A DNA stretch of 50,262 nucleotides from NCBI GenBank assembly GCA_029260755.1, contig JAJDCQ010000225.1, forward strand, positions 1-50,262, in the 5' to 3' direction. Under the pieces are notes generated by a model. That model was not told the DNA's origin. It saw nothing but the letters and a program-made list of their open reading frames with translations, and ran no database searches. Positions 38,196 through 48,540 of the stretch are shown piece after piece; the first letter of the stretch is position 1; every line of letters starts with the position of its first letter. The stretch is from Planctomycetota bacterium (GTDB taxonomy: Bacteria; Planctomycetota; J058; JAJDCQ01). The position numbers and the translations under genes were made by a program.

Positions 38196-39770
38196 TCAGC
38201 GACTGCCGCCGCCGCGAGGTCCGTTCGGTCGGGGGCGGTTGGCGCCGCCAGGGCGCGGCCGGTTGGCGCCCGTGTCGGGACGTCCGTCGGGGCGCGCCGC
38301 GCCGGGCCGCCCGTCGCCGCCGAGCGCGTGATCCCCGGCGTGCCGACGGAGGGCGCCGAGCCAGTCGGGCAGCCGGAACCCGTCGGGACGCTCGCCGATC
38401 GAGACCTCGCCGCGCCGGAGGGTCGCCAGCTCCCCGGTGGCCACCCGGCTCTCCTCGCCGCCCGCCGGAGCCGCCATCGCGACGCCGCGGATCGCGAGCG
38501 CGGCGGTCACGCCGCGGCGCACCTCGACGAAGACGATGCCGTGCGCCTGGATCTGGCCCGACGGGGTGCGCACGGGCACGCGCGCCCCCTCGACGAGCGC
38601 CTGACCGGACTCGAGCGCGAGGGCGCCGTCCGTGAAGCTCGCCTTCGCCTTCGGCGCGATCCAGAGGGCGACCCGATCGCCGCGAACGAGGCCGCCGCTC
38701 CGGGACGGGCGCAGCTCGTCGCCGTCACGGAGCTCCTCGCCCGCCGCCAGGTCGCGGAAGCTCCGCTCGCCGGCGCTACGGACGCGAACGCCGAGCGCCT
38801 CGTCGACCGCGATCGAGGCGAGGACGACCGGCCGGCGGACCGCGCCGGGACGGTCGGGACGTCCGGGCGCGTCGGGGCCGCGATCGGAGCCCGCGCCGCC
38901 GTCGCGATCGGGCGCCTCGGGGATCGGCTCGGGCGTCGGCGGGAGCGGACCGACGCCGCCGCCTCCCGCGTCGGCGAGCGTGGTGTCGCCGCCGGCTGGA
39001 CGATCCTCGGTCGGCGCAGTGCTCGGCGCCTCGGGCTCGTCATCATCGTCTTCGGGCAGCAGGAGCGTCTCGGGCTCGGGGTCGTCCTCGGTCGGGTCGT
39101 CCCAGGCCGAGTCATCCCAGACGGCGTCCGGACCCTGGGGCGGCGTCACCGCCGCGCCGCCGCCACCCTCCGAGGTCGGCGAGCTGCGGTCGGGGCGAGG
39201 GGCAGGCGACGGGGCGTCCCGGTCGGTCGCGTCCTCGCCGCCATCACGCGCGACGGCGTCGGGCGACGGGCCGACGTCGGGCCCGGAGAACAGGACGAGC
39301 GACGCGCCGATGAGCGCGCCGACGACCGCCGCGGCGACGAGCGCCTGGGGCAGCCAGCCCGGGATCGCCGGGGCGGCGGCCGAGGCCGTCCGGCTCGAGA
39401 TCGGGCGGGCGACGGGCGCGGCCGCGGCCGGCGCGGAGGCGACGACGGCCGGCGCAGACGAGCCGGCGAGCTCCAGCGCGCGGACCGCGCCGATGACGTC
39501 GGCGCGACAGCCGACGCACGCGAGGAGGTGGCTCTCCGGATCGCCGGCGCCGTGCTCGACCCACGCGGCGAGCGACTCCGCCCCGGGGCACGGCGTCGCG
39601 CTCCGACCGGTCGTCTCGAGGCCGGCCTCGAGGAGGCGATCGGTCTCCTCGACCGCCGCGACGCGCTCGGCGCAGCCGGGGCAGGAGGCGGCGTGGTCGG
39701 TCATCCCGCGCCACGCGAGACGATCATCGAGAGCGTCGAGCAGCAGTCTGAGGCTCGGACAGGCGTTCAT
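38196..39770 (-). CDS. double zinc-finger anti-sigma-like membrane protein with FecR-type domain
   Basis: A 524-residue protein. Two tandem zf-HC2-type units precede the membrane: C4...H26xxxC30xxC33 and C61...H81xxxC85xxC88 (HAASCPGC, HLLACVGC), as in anti-sigma factors. One helix at about 138-162 (LPQALVAAAVVGALIGASLV) leads to an acidic, Pro/Asp-rich linker and a FecR-like beta domain at about 345-470 (VRVRSAGERSFRDLAAGEEL, LRDGDELRPSRSGG, VPVRTPSGQIQAHGIVFVEV). The tail is Gly/Pro/Arg-rich. It probably holds the downstream ECF sigma factor inactive until an envelope signal. A good AGAAGG ribosome site fixes the ATG at 39770. The duplicated zinc finger is unusual: most anti-sigma factors have one. 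Confidence 0.85.
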   Translation of the reverse strand: MNACPSLRLLLDALDDRLAWRGMTDHAASCPGCAERVAAVEETDRLLEAGLETTGRSATPCPGAESLAAWVEHGAGDPESHLLACVGCRADVIGAVRALELAGSSAPAVVASAPAAAAPVARPISSRTASAAAPAIPGWLPQALVAAAVVGALIGASLVLFSGPDVGPSPDAVARDGGEDATDRDAPSPAPRPDRSSPTSEGGGGAAVTPPQGPDAVWDDSAWDDPTEDDPEPETLLLPEDDDDEPEAPSTAPTEDRPAGGDTTLADAGGGGVGPLPPTPEPIPEAPDRDGGAGSDRGPDAPGRPDRPGAVRRPVVLASIAVDEALGVRVRSAGERSFRDLAAGEELRDGDELRPSRSGGLVRGDRVALWIAPKAKASFTDGALALESGQALVEGARVPVRTPSGQIQAHGIVFVEVRRGVTAALAIRGVAMAAPAGGEESRVATGELATLRRGEVSIGERPDGFRLPDWLGALRRHAGDHALGGDGRPGAARPDGRPDTGANRPRPGGANRPRPNGPRGGGSR

Positions 39771-39882
39771 GGACCTTCTCTCCCGTCGGTTCGTGGCGGG
39801 GAGCGCGAGATTTGTATCACCCGCATTGGAGAAAGCCGGCCTCGCACCCGAACGGGCCCCGATCAACCACCACGATGCGGTC

Positions 39883-40632
39883 CTAAGTCACGCCTCCGTC
39901 GACGGCCAGGATCTGCCCGGTGACGAAGCTCGACGCGTCGCCGGCCAGGAAGAGGGCCGCGGCCGCGACCTCGTCCGGCCGGCCGACCCGGTCGAGGCAG
40001 GCGGCCTCCTCGAGGTGGCGGCGCTGCGCCTCGTCGAGCCGCTCGACGCTCGGGCTCTCGATCGCGCCGGGGGCGAGCGCGTTGACCCGGATCCCGAACC
40101 GCCCGACCTCGCGGGCGAGGCTGCGGGTGAAGCCGTGGACGCCCGCCTTCGCGGCGGCGTAGGCGCTCTGCCCGGCGAGGCCACGGAGGGCGCCCACGCT
40201 CGAGACGTTCACGATCGAGCCGGCGCGGCGCGCGACCATCGCCCGGACCGCCGCGCGCGAGACCGCGTAGAGCGACCGGAGGTTCGCGGCGATGAGGCGG
40301 TCCCAGTCGGCCGGCTCGGTGAACACGAGCAGCTTGTCGCCGCTGCGGCCGGCGTTGTTGACGAGCGCGTCGAGCGGCCCGCCCGCGGTGAACGCGGTGA
40401 CGGCCGCCGCTGCGGCGTCCGCGTCGGTCAGGTCGCCCCCGATGACGACGACGCCGGCCGCGCCAGCGTCGTGGGCGCTCGCCTCGAGGGCGCGGGCGCC
40501 GTCCTCGTCGGAATGGAAGTGGATCCCGATCCGCCACCGGTCCCGGGCGAACGCGGTCACCATCGCGGCGCCGATGGGACTCGTGGCGCCCGTGATGAGG
40601 ACGCCCCGCGGCTCGGGCTCGGGCTCGGTCAC
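39883..40632 (-). CDS. short-chain dehydrogenase/reductase (FabG-like)
   Basis: A 249-residue classical SDR. Cofactor motif TGATSPIG (14-21), NNAG (92-95), and the catalytic triad within VNVSSVGAL (S145) and SAYAAAKAG (Y158, K162); FVTGQILAVDGG closes the C terminus. It uses NAD(P)H to reduce a ketone or oxidise an alcohol. The FabG-type C terminus is common, but no fatty-acid gene is nearby, so the substrate is open. The start is GTG at 40632, 14 bp after the glycosyltransferase stop. The open frame continues upstream only as shadow of that gene. No obvious ribosome site, so it is possibly translated by coupling. Confidence 0.88.
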   Translation of the reverse strand: MTEPEPEPRGVLITGATSPIGAAMVTAFARDRWRIGIHFHSDEDGARALEASAHDAGAAGVVVIGGDLTDADAAAAAVTAFTAGGPLDALVNNAGRSGDKLLVFTEPADWDRLIAANLRSLYAVSRAAVRAMVARRAGSIVNVSSVGALRGLAGQSAYAAAKAGVHGFTRSLAREVGRFGIRVNALAPGAIESPSVERLDEAQRRHLEEAACLDRVGRPDEVAAAALFLAGDASSFVTGQILAVDGGVT

Positions 40633-40646
40633 GACGGCGATCGGGT

Positions 40647-41894
40647 CTAGGCGATCACGCGCGCCCGACCGCGATGGTCGGCCGGCGCCGCGCCCGAGCG
40701 GATGCCGCGTCCGCGCGCCGCGAGGGCGGCGTCGTAGACGCCGAGGAGACGGTCGAACGTCCGCTCCCACGCGTAGTGGGTCTCGGCGTGACGCCGGCAA
40801 CCGCCGTAGCGATCGCGCCGACTCACGACCTGCTCGATCCGCGCGGCGAAGTCGGCCGGAGACGACGGCTCGGCGAGCTCGCCGACCTCGGGCGTGACGA
40901 TGCCGGTCGGCCCGCCGCGGCGCGCGGCGACGACCGGCACGCCGGACGCGAGCGCCTCGAGGACCGTCAGGCTGAACGTCTCGTTCGGGCTCGGGAAGAC
41001 GAGGAGGTCGGCCGAGGCGTAGATCGCCGCGAGCTCCTCGCCGTAGGGGCACATCCCCGTGAACTCGATCCGCGGCTCGTCGCCGGCCTGCTCCTCGAGC
41101 TTCGCGCGGATCGGGCCGTCCCCGACGATCCGGAGGCGATACTCGCGGTTGCCTCGCTCGCGGAGGCGACGGAACGCGTCGATCAGGACCTCGAGCTCCT
41201 TCTCGCGGGCGAGGCGGCCGACGTAGAGGAGCTCGATCACGCGGCCCGCGTCGCCGTTGCCGTTGCCGTTCCCGTTCCCGTGGTGGGACGTCCGGGTCCG
41301 GGCCGCGTCGGGTCGGAAGAGCTGCAGGTTCACCCCGAGGGGCACCTGCTCGAGCCGCTCGAAGCCGCGCTCGCCGAGCCGATCGTGGACGTCGCGGCTG
41401 CTCACGACGAGGCGGTCGCAATGGCGGTAGCAGATGTCGACGTAGCGCCACGCCAGCCGCTCGGCCACGCCCGAGAACGTGTTGCCGATGAAGCGCGCCG
41501 CGCTCGGACGCGCGATGAAGGTCGGCAGGTGGACGTGGTAGAAGCCGATCACCGGGACGTTGCGGCCCGCGAGCGCGTTGGCGGCCACCCGCCCGAGGAT
41601 GTAGGCGCAGTCGACCTCGACGACGTCGGGCGCCTCCTCCTTGAGGAGCCGGGCCGCGTCGCCGACCCGCGCGAGGACGCGATGGTGCGGGTTGCCGGGC
41701 AGGCGCGGGCTCTTCACCGTGTAGATCGTCGTGCCGAACAGCTTGCGGCGACCCGTCTCGGCCCCGGGCACGATCATCACGTGACCGACGCCGGGCTGGC
41801 GCTCGGCGTAGTAGCGCGCCTTCTCCGTGAGATAGGTGTTCACACCGCTCTCGGAGCCGTCGAGCCAGAGGGTCGTCAGATCACAGATGCGCAC
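40647..41894 (-). CDS. glycosyltransferase family 4 (GT-B)
   Basis: A 415-residue GT-B glycosyltransferase. The N-terminal acceptor lobe (TLWLDGSESGVNTYLTEKAR, with PVIGFYHVHLP) is followed by the donor lobe: ELLYVGRLAREKELEVLIDA, YRLRIVGDGPIRAKLEEQ and the EX7E-type motif FPSPNETFSLTVLEALASG (around 300-318), diagnostic of family 4. It transfers a nucleotide-activated sugar, probably to a lipid or polysaccharide at the inner membrane face. A (Gly-Asn)n run (NGNGNGNGNG) between the lobes is encoded by a hexamer-like microsatellite at about 41250-41280 and acts as linker. The start is GTG at 41894. It follows a hairpin and a lipoprotein gene on the same strand. Confidence 0.92.
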   Translation of the reverse strand: MRICDLTTLWLDGSESGVNTYLTEKARYYAERQPGVGHVMIVPGAETGRRKLFGTTIYTVKSPRLPGNPHHRVLARVGDAARLLKEEAPDVVEVDCAYILGRVAANALAGRNVPVIGFYHVHLPTFIARPSAARFIGNTFSGVAERLAWRYVDICYRHCDRLVVSSRDVHDRLGERGFERLEQVPLGVNLQLFRPDAARTRTSHHGNGNGNGNGDAGRVIELLYVGRLAREKELEVLIDAFRRLRERGNREYRLRIVGDGPIRAKLEEQAGDEPRIEFTGMCPYGEELAAIYASADLLVFPSPNETFSLTVLEALASGVPVVAARRGGPTGIVTPEVGELAEPSSPADFAARIEQVVSRRDRYGGCRRHAETHYAWERTFDRLLGVYDAALAARGRGIRSGAAPADHRGRARVIA

Positions 41895-41922
41895 GGGGGT
41901 GTGGGTCTCTCCGTCAGGCTGC

Positions 41923-41947
41923 CGCTCCGCTCGAGAGCGGCGGAGCG
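41923..41947 (-). terminator. hairpin between the lipoprotein and glycosyltransferase genes
   Basis: An 8-bp perfect stem (CGCTCCGC / GCGGAGCG at 41923-41930 and 41940-41947) with a 9-nt loop, starting right after the lipoprotein stop. It is a likely terminator or attenuator. No clear U-tract. Confidence 0.45.
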
Positions 41948-41948
41948 C

Positions 41949-42827
41949 TCACTGCGGGTCGTCCGCCCGTTCGAATCGAACTCGGACCGAGTCGCCCGGC
42001 TTGCTCCCGGAGGTGAGCTTGATGATCGCAGGACGCCCGTCGAGCTCCCAGTATTCGACCGATCGGAGCTCGTTGCCGCTCTCGATGAAGGAGTGCTTCT
42101 TCGTCCCGGTCGGGACGCCCTCCGCGTCGAGGAGCTCGACCCACCAGGGCGTGATGTCGAGGACGAGGCGCGGGTCGCTGTGGCTGCGGATGTCGATCGT
42201 GACCTTCCAGGTGCCGGCGGGCGCCGTGACCATCGCGTAGACCGGTCCCATCGACTGATCGAGTCGGCAGACGAGCTCGCGGCGGTGATCGTGGCGCGTC
42301 GGATGGTCGATGTTCGCCGAGAGGACCGCGCCCTTCTTCGGCCATCCGCTCGGGGTGCGGGGCCGCGGATCGGGATCGGCGGAGCCGCCGCCGCGCTCCT
42401 CCGCGGCGAGCATGCCGGGGAGGCCCTTCGGGACGGGGAAGAGCCGCTCGGAGAGCACCTGGTGCCGGAAGACGAACTGGACCTGAACGACGTCGCGTGA
42501 CGGCGGGGGACTCCCGGAGAGGCGAACGGCCGCGCGGCCGGTGCGAACCTTGCGCCACTCGCGGATGTGGCTCTTGATCGTCTCGGGCTGCGGCGCGGTC
42601 GGCGACATGAAGACCGGGCCGCGCCCCTCCCACTCGCCCCACCGCACGACGATCTCGCTGTCCTTCTCGTGCGGCCAGAGGAGGTTCGTCTCGGCGTGGA
42701 CGATGAGGGTCCCCTCGCCGGGCTTGGGCGCCTCGACGCCGACGACCCGCGCGCCCGCGCAGCCGCTCCCGGCGATCAGGGCGACCCCGACGACGGCGAA
42801 GAGGATCAGATGCAGGGGACGACGCAT
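41949..42827 (-). CDS. putative lipoprotein of unknown function
   Basis: A 292-residue protein with a lipoprotein signal: MRRPLHLILFAVVGVALIAG then SGC (Cys23). The mature part has no family I recognise. It contains likely beta-sandwich segments (GEGTLIVHAETNLLWPHEKD, WKVTIDIRSHSDPRLVLDIT, SVEYWELDGRPAIIKLTSGS), and the wording suggests an envelope protein with repeated beta-strand pairs. A good promoter precedes it (42857-42885). The signal peptide starts at the ATG (42825-42827); a longer open frame upstream is antisense or intergenic. The order lipoprotein, glycosyltransferase, SDR suggests a cell-surface function but does not prove a shared pathway. Confidence 0.8.
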   Translation of the reverse strand: MRRPLHLILFAVVGVALIAGSGCAGARVVGVEAPKPGEGTLIVHAETNLLWPHEKDSEIVVRWGEWEGRGPVFMSPTAPQPETIKSHIREWRKVRTGRAAVRLSGSPPPSRDVVQVQFVFRHQVLSERLFPVPKGLPGMLAAEERGGGSADPDPRPRTPSGWPKKGAVLSANIDHPTRHDHRRELVCRLDQSMGPVYAMVTAPAGTWKVTIDIRSHSDPRLVLDITPWWVELLDAEGVPTGTKKHSFIESGNELRSVEYWELDGRPAIIKLTSGSKPGDSVRVRFERADDPQ

Positions 42828-42856
42828 GTTTGGGCCTCGAAGACGCGGAGCTTCAT

Positions 42857-42885
42857 CTTTTACGCCAGCGAGGCTCCGTTGGCAA
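42857..42885 (-). promoter_or_regulatory. sigma70-like promoter of the lipoprotein gene
   Basis: On the minus strand TTGCCA (42885-42880), a 17-bp spacer and TAAAAG (42862-42857). Matches are 5/6 and 4/6. It lies in an AT-richer gap and predicts a leader of about 23 nt before the ATG at 42827. Confidence 0.5.
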
Positions 42886-42924
42886 GAACACTTTTCAGGG
42901 AGAGGCTTTACGCGAACCTCCCGG

Positions 42925-45168
42925 CTACGAGCCTCGCCCCGAGCCCGAGGGTGACGGACCCCGCCACGCCGCGTCGGTCGGCTCGGTGATCGTGACGCGG
43001 CGGTCCACCGCCACATCTCGAAGCACCGTGCGGGCTCCCGACGGCCACCGCACCTCGATCCGATCGGCCACCGCCGCCTCGCCGAGGCCGAGATGGACGA
43101 TCCGCGACTGGGTCGAGACGTACCCCGCCGCGGGAGATACCTCGCGGACGAGCGTTCGGTTTCCTGCCGTGACGGTGACGCGGGCGCCGATCGCATCGCG
43201 GTTGCTCCGGGTGCCGACAAGGTCGAGGGCGAGCCAGTGGCCGGCGACCGGCGAGCGGTTGATCAGCAGGAGCGCCTCGCCCTCGAACCCCCACCCGATC
43301 ACGTCGAGCCGGCCGTCGCCGTCGACGTCGGTGACCCCGATCGCGCGCCCGTCCTCGAGCCGGTCGCTCCCCTCGACGTAGGCGACGTCGGCGAACCGCG
43401 GGACGCCCGCTTCGCCGGAGCCGTCACCCCCCGCGGCGGGACCGAGGTTGCGGAAGAGCTTGTCGTGCTCGTAGCCGTTGAGCGACTTCACGCCGATCCC
43501 GACGAAGCTCCCCTCCTCCCCGCGCACCTTCGAACGTCGACCGACGTTCTCGATGAGCGACAGTCACAAGTCGTCGTGGTCGGGCCCGGAGAAGAAGCCG
43601 GTGCTCGAGTAGATGTCGAGGCGGCCGTCGTTGTCGTAGTCGAGGAAGACGCCCGAGAACGCCCAGTCGCTGGTGATGAGGCCGGCCGCCTCGGTGGCGT
43701 GCTCGAACGTCCCGTCGCCGCGGTTCCGGTAGAAGCGGTTGCCGTACATCATCTCCTTGATGGTCTCGATGACGTAGGGACGGATCAGGGGCATCAGCAG
43801 CGACGGCCCGGGGAGGGGGAACCCCGCCTGGTCGATGATCCAGACGGTGTTGCTGCGCATCCCGCCCTCGAAGAGATCGAGGTCGCCGTCGCCGTCGACG
43901 TCGCCCCACGCGGCGCTCATCCCGGCGGTCCGAAGGTCGACGCCCGCCTCCTCGGTGACGTCCTCGAACGTCCCGTCGCCGCGGTTTCGCAGGAGCGCGC
44001 TGAACCCGAAGTCGCAGGCGACGAAGATGTCGGGGTCGCCGTCGCCGTCGTAGTCCGCGACGCTCCCCGCCTGCGACCAGCCTCGGCGGTCCGCCCCCGA
44101 GGTGCGGGTCGTCTCGCGGAAGCGCAGGCCGTCGCGCCCGAGGAAGAGCTGGTTCTCGCGCGCGTTGCGCGCGTCGTAGATCGGCTCGGGGTCCTTCTGG
44201 AGGAGGTCGTCGCAGTTGACGACGAACAGGTCGAGCCGCCCGTCGAGGTCGAAGTCGGCGACGAGCGCGCCCATCGTCTCGCCGGTCGCGGTCAGCCCGC
44301 TCTGCGCCGTGACGTCCTCGAACCGACCGGCGCCGTCGTTCGCCCAGAGGATGTTCGCGCCATCCATGACCCCGACGAACAGGTCGGCGTCGCCGTCGTC
44401 GTCGAAGTCGGCGAAGGTGGCGCAGCGCATCTCGCCGCCGACCGGCGGGACCAGACCCGCGGCCGCCGTGATGTCCTCGAACGTGCCGTCGCCGCGGTTT
44501 CGGTAGAGGCGGAGCTCGGCGCCGCCGACGAAGAGGACGTCGTCGATCCGATCGCCGTCGACGTCGCCGAGCGCCAGACCCGACCCCGGGTAGAACTTCC
44601 AGGTCGTCCCGTCGCGCGCCGGCGCGCCGCGGCTTCGGTGCCGGAACGCGATCCCGCGGGCGACCGCCTCCTCGGTGAACGCCGGCCGGTCGCGCGCCAC
44701 GCGTCGCTCGTCGAGGAGCTCGACGTCCTCGATCACCCAGCGGCCGTCCGCGCCCGGGCCACACCGGAGGCGCCGGTCCTGGGTGAGGGTCACCCGATCC
44801 CCGGCCGCATCCACGCCGTCGAGACGAAAGTGGCACAGGACGGTGGCGACGCCCGAGGCGTCGGGGCGGCTCGCGTCGCGGATGACCGACCGCGCCCGCT
44901 CGACCTGGACGAAGGCCTCGATGAGGCGCTCGTCCTCGACGAGGCGCGCGCGGAGCTCGGGGCTGGCCGCCTCCGCCGGAACGTGAAGGCGGCGGAGCGC
45001 CTCGACGTCGCGGGCGAGGAACGCCTTCGCGTAGAGGGAGTGGACGAGCTCGTTGAGCGGGTCGACGACGTCGCGCCGCGTCTCCTCCCAGCGCACGGAC
45101 GCGCACCCGGTCGCGGCGACGAGGGCGACGAGGACGACGAGGAGAGGGGCGGAGGCGCGGGGAGCCAT
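42925..45168 (-). CDS. VCBS/ASPIC-UnbV (CRTAC1-like) lipoprotein, candidate selenoprotein (Sec535)
   Basis: A 747-residue protein if TGA at 43564-43566 is selenocysteine. Lipoprotein signal with Cys22 (LVALVAATGC), then an N-terminal helical/beta region to about 170, several VCBS/FG-GAP calcium-binding-type repeats (GDVDGDRIDDVLFVGG, ADFDDDGDADLFVG, DVDGDGDLDLFEGG, LDYDNDGRLDIYSS), the TGA within HDDL-U-LSLIENVGRRS, another FG-GAP repeat (TDVDGDGRLDVIGW) and a C-terminal ASPIC/UnbV domain (RSNRDAIGARVTVTAG, VRWPSGARTVL). Conventional reading would cut the protein before ASPIC/UnbV, and the downstream part has no nearby start. The divergent paralogue at 45322 has TGA at the same place. The ATG at 45168 is chosen for its lipoprotein signal. 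Probably surface-exposed; function unknown. Confidence 0.87.
43532..43549 (-). promoter_or_regulatory. candidate SECIS hairpin, paralogue 1
   Basis: On the mRNA at +15 to +32 after UGA: a 7-bp stem GAACGUC/GACGUUC closing a GGUC loop at +22 to +25. The loop is the same as in E. coli fdhF. It overlaps codons for NVGRRS. All seven pairs are Watson-Crick. Confidence 0.8.
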
Positions 45169-45283
45169 GGGGGACGATCGTAGCGCGGCCCGCCGACCGC
45201 GGTCAAACATGCTCCGTGATCCACCCGGCCCGGCGCGGGCCACGAGGCGCGGAAGATCCCGCACCGGCGGCCGAGGAGCACGC

Positions 45284-45312
45284 TTGTCACGCGCGCTTCG
45301 TCGCGATACGCT
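45284..45312 (+). promoter_or_regulatory. candidate promoter of the plus-strand CRTAC1-like gene
   Basis: TTGTCA (45284-45289), a 17-bp spacer and TACGCT (45307-45312) in the 153-bp gap between the divergent paralogues. The -10 box ends 9 bp before the ATG at 45322, so the mRNA would be leaderless or nearly so. Confidence 0.4.
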
Positions 45313-45321
45313 CGCCCCGTC

Positions 45322-47486
<2,165 letters not shown>

Positions 47487-47490
<4 letters not shown>

Positions 47491-48440
47491 CGGCCCGCCG
47501 ACCGCGCCCCGGAAACGGCGGCGGGCTCCGACCGGACGCGATCGGCGTCGGGCTCGCCCGGGTGGCCGCGGCCGTCCTCCCGCCGGCGTGGCTCTTCGCG
47601 GCGGGGCGCCTCGGCGCCCGGGCGATGCTCGCCCTCGCGCCGGAGGTTCGCGCGGCGCTCACCGAGAACGCGCGCCACATCCTCGGCTCCGACTCGACCG
47701 ACGACGAGCGCCTCGGCCTCGCCCGCGAGGTGCTCGCCAGCTTCGCCCGGTTCACCCTCGAGCTCGTCCTCGCGCCTCGCCGACTGCCGACGGGACCCGA
47801 GCTCTTCGAGGCGATGCGCGGCCGCGAGCACTGGCACCGCGCCCGGGCCGCCGGCCGCGGCGTGATCGGGATCACGCTCCACATGGGCAACTACGAGGCG
47901 GGGCCGATGCTGCTGACGCGGCTCCACCGGCCGGTCGCGATCGTCTACCGGCGCGACCCGATGGACATCTTCGAGCGGGTGCGGAGCCGGCAGCGGCGGC
48001 GGTGCGGCATCGAGGAGATCCCGGTCGAGGGCGTGCCGTCGCTGCAGCTCGGCCTGCGGATGCTCGACGTCCTGCGGCGCGACGGAACGCTCCTCGTCGC
48101 CGGCGACGTCGGCTTCGACGGCGAAGATGCCGGCGCGGAGTCGGCGCCGCGCCCCTTCTTCGACGGCTGGGCGCCGTTCATGACGTGGCCGGCGCGGGTC
48201 GCCCGGGCAGCCCGGGCGCCGCTCCTGCCCTGCTTCATCGTCCGCGAGGGTAACGGCGACGGCGACGGTTACCGCCTCGAGATCGCGCCGCCGATCTTCC
48301 CCGAGGACCACGACGGCGACGAGCAGGCGATGCTCGACCGTCTCACGGCCGTTTTCGAGCAGTTCGTGAGGCGTCACCCGGAGCAGTGGCTCATCATCCA
48401 CCGCTACTGGCTCGACGGGGCGCCCCCGAGCGCCCGCTGA
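47487..48440 (+). CDS. LpxL/HtrB-like lysophospholipid acyltransferase
   Basis: A 317-residue acyltransferase of the lipid A biosynthesis (late acyltransferase) family. The catalytic HX4E motif is HMGNYE (H132, E137), the equivalent of HxGNWE in LpxL. RPVAIVYRRDPMDIFERV and DGTLLVAGDVGFDGEDAG follow the family order, as does the closing PEQWLIIHRYW (cf. PEQWxWxHRRW). It transfers an acyl chain to a lipid A precursor or another glycolipid at the inner membrane. The N terminus contains a moderately hydrophobic anchor (VAAAVLPPAWLFAAGRLG). The GTG at 47487 overlaps the previous TGA (GTGA), so it is coupled to the CRTAC1-like selenoprotein gene. Substrate not deducible. Confidence 0.9.
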
Positions 48441-48480
48441 CGGGGGGGGAGGCGAGTCCCCGGCGGCCCGGTGAGCATTC

Positions 48481-48509
48481 TTGCGCCGGTGCGCGGCGGT
48501 TGCTACCGT
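48481..48509 (+). promoter_or_regulatory. extended -10 promoter of the HEAT/VWA gene
   Basis: TTGCGC (48481-48486), a 17-bp spacer and TACCGT (48504-48509) preceded by TGC. The predicted start is about 25 nt before the ATG, and a GAGG ribosome site is at 48531-48534. Confidence 0.5.
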
Positions 48510-48540
48510 CCGGGCGTCCCCACCCGAAGCGAGGCCCCTC

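Noticed and set aside
41250..41285. Hexamer-like microsatellite in the glycosyltransferase gene
   Set aside because: It is in frame, codes a (Gly-Asn) linker and shows no sign of phase variation such as a nearby alternative stop or start; kept only as a note in the gene entry.
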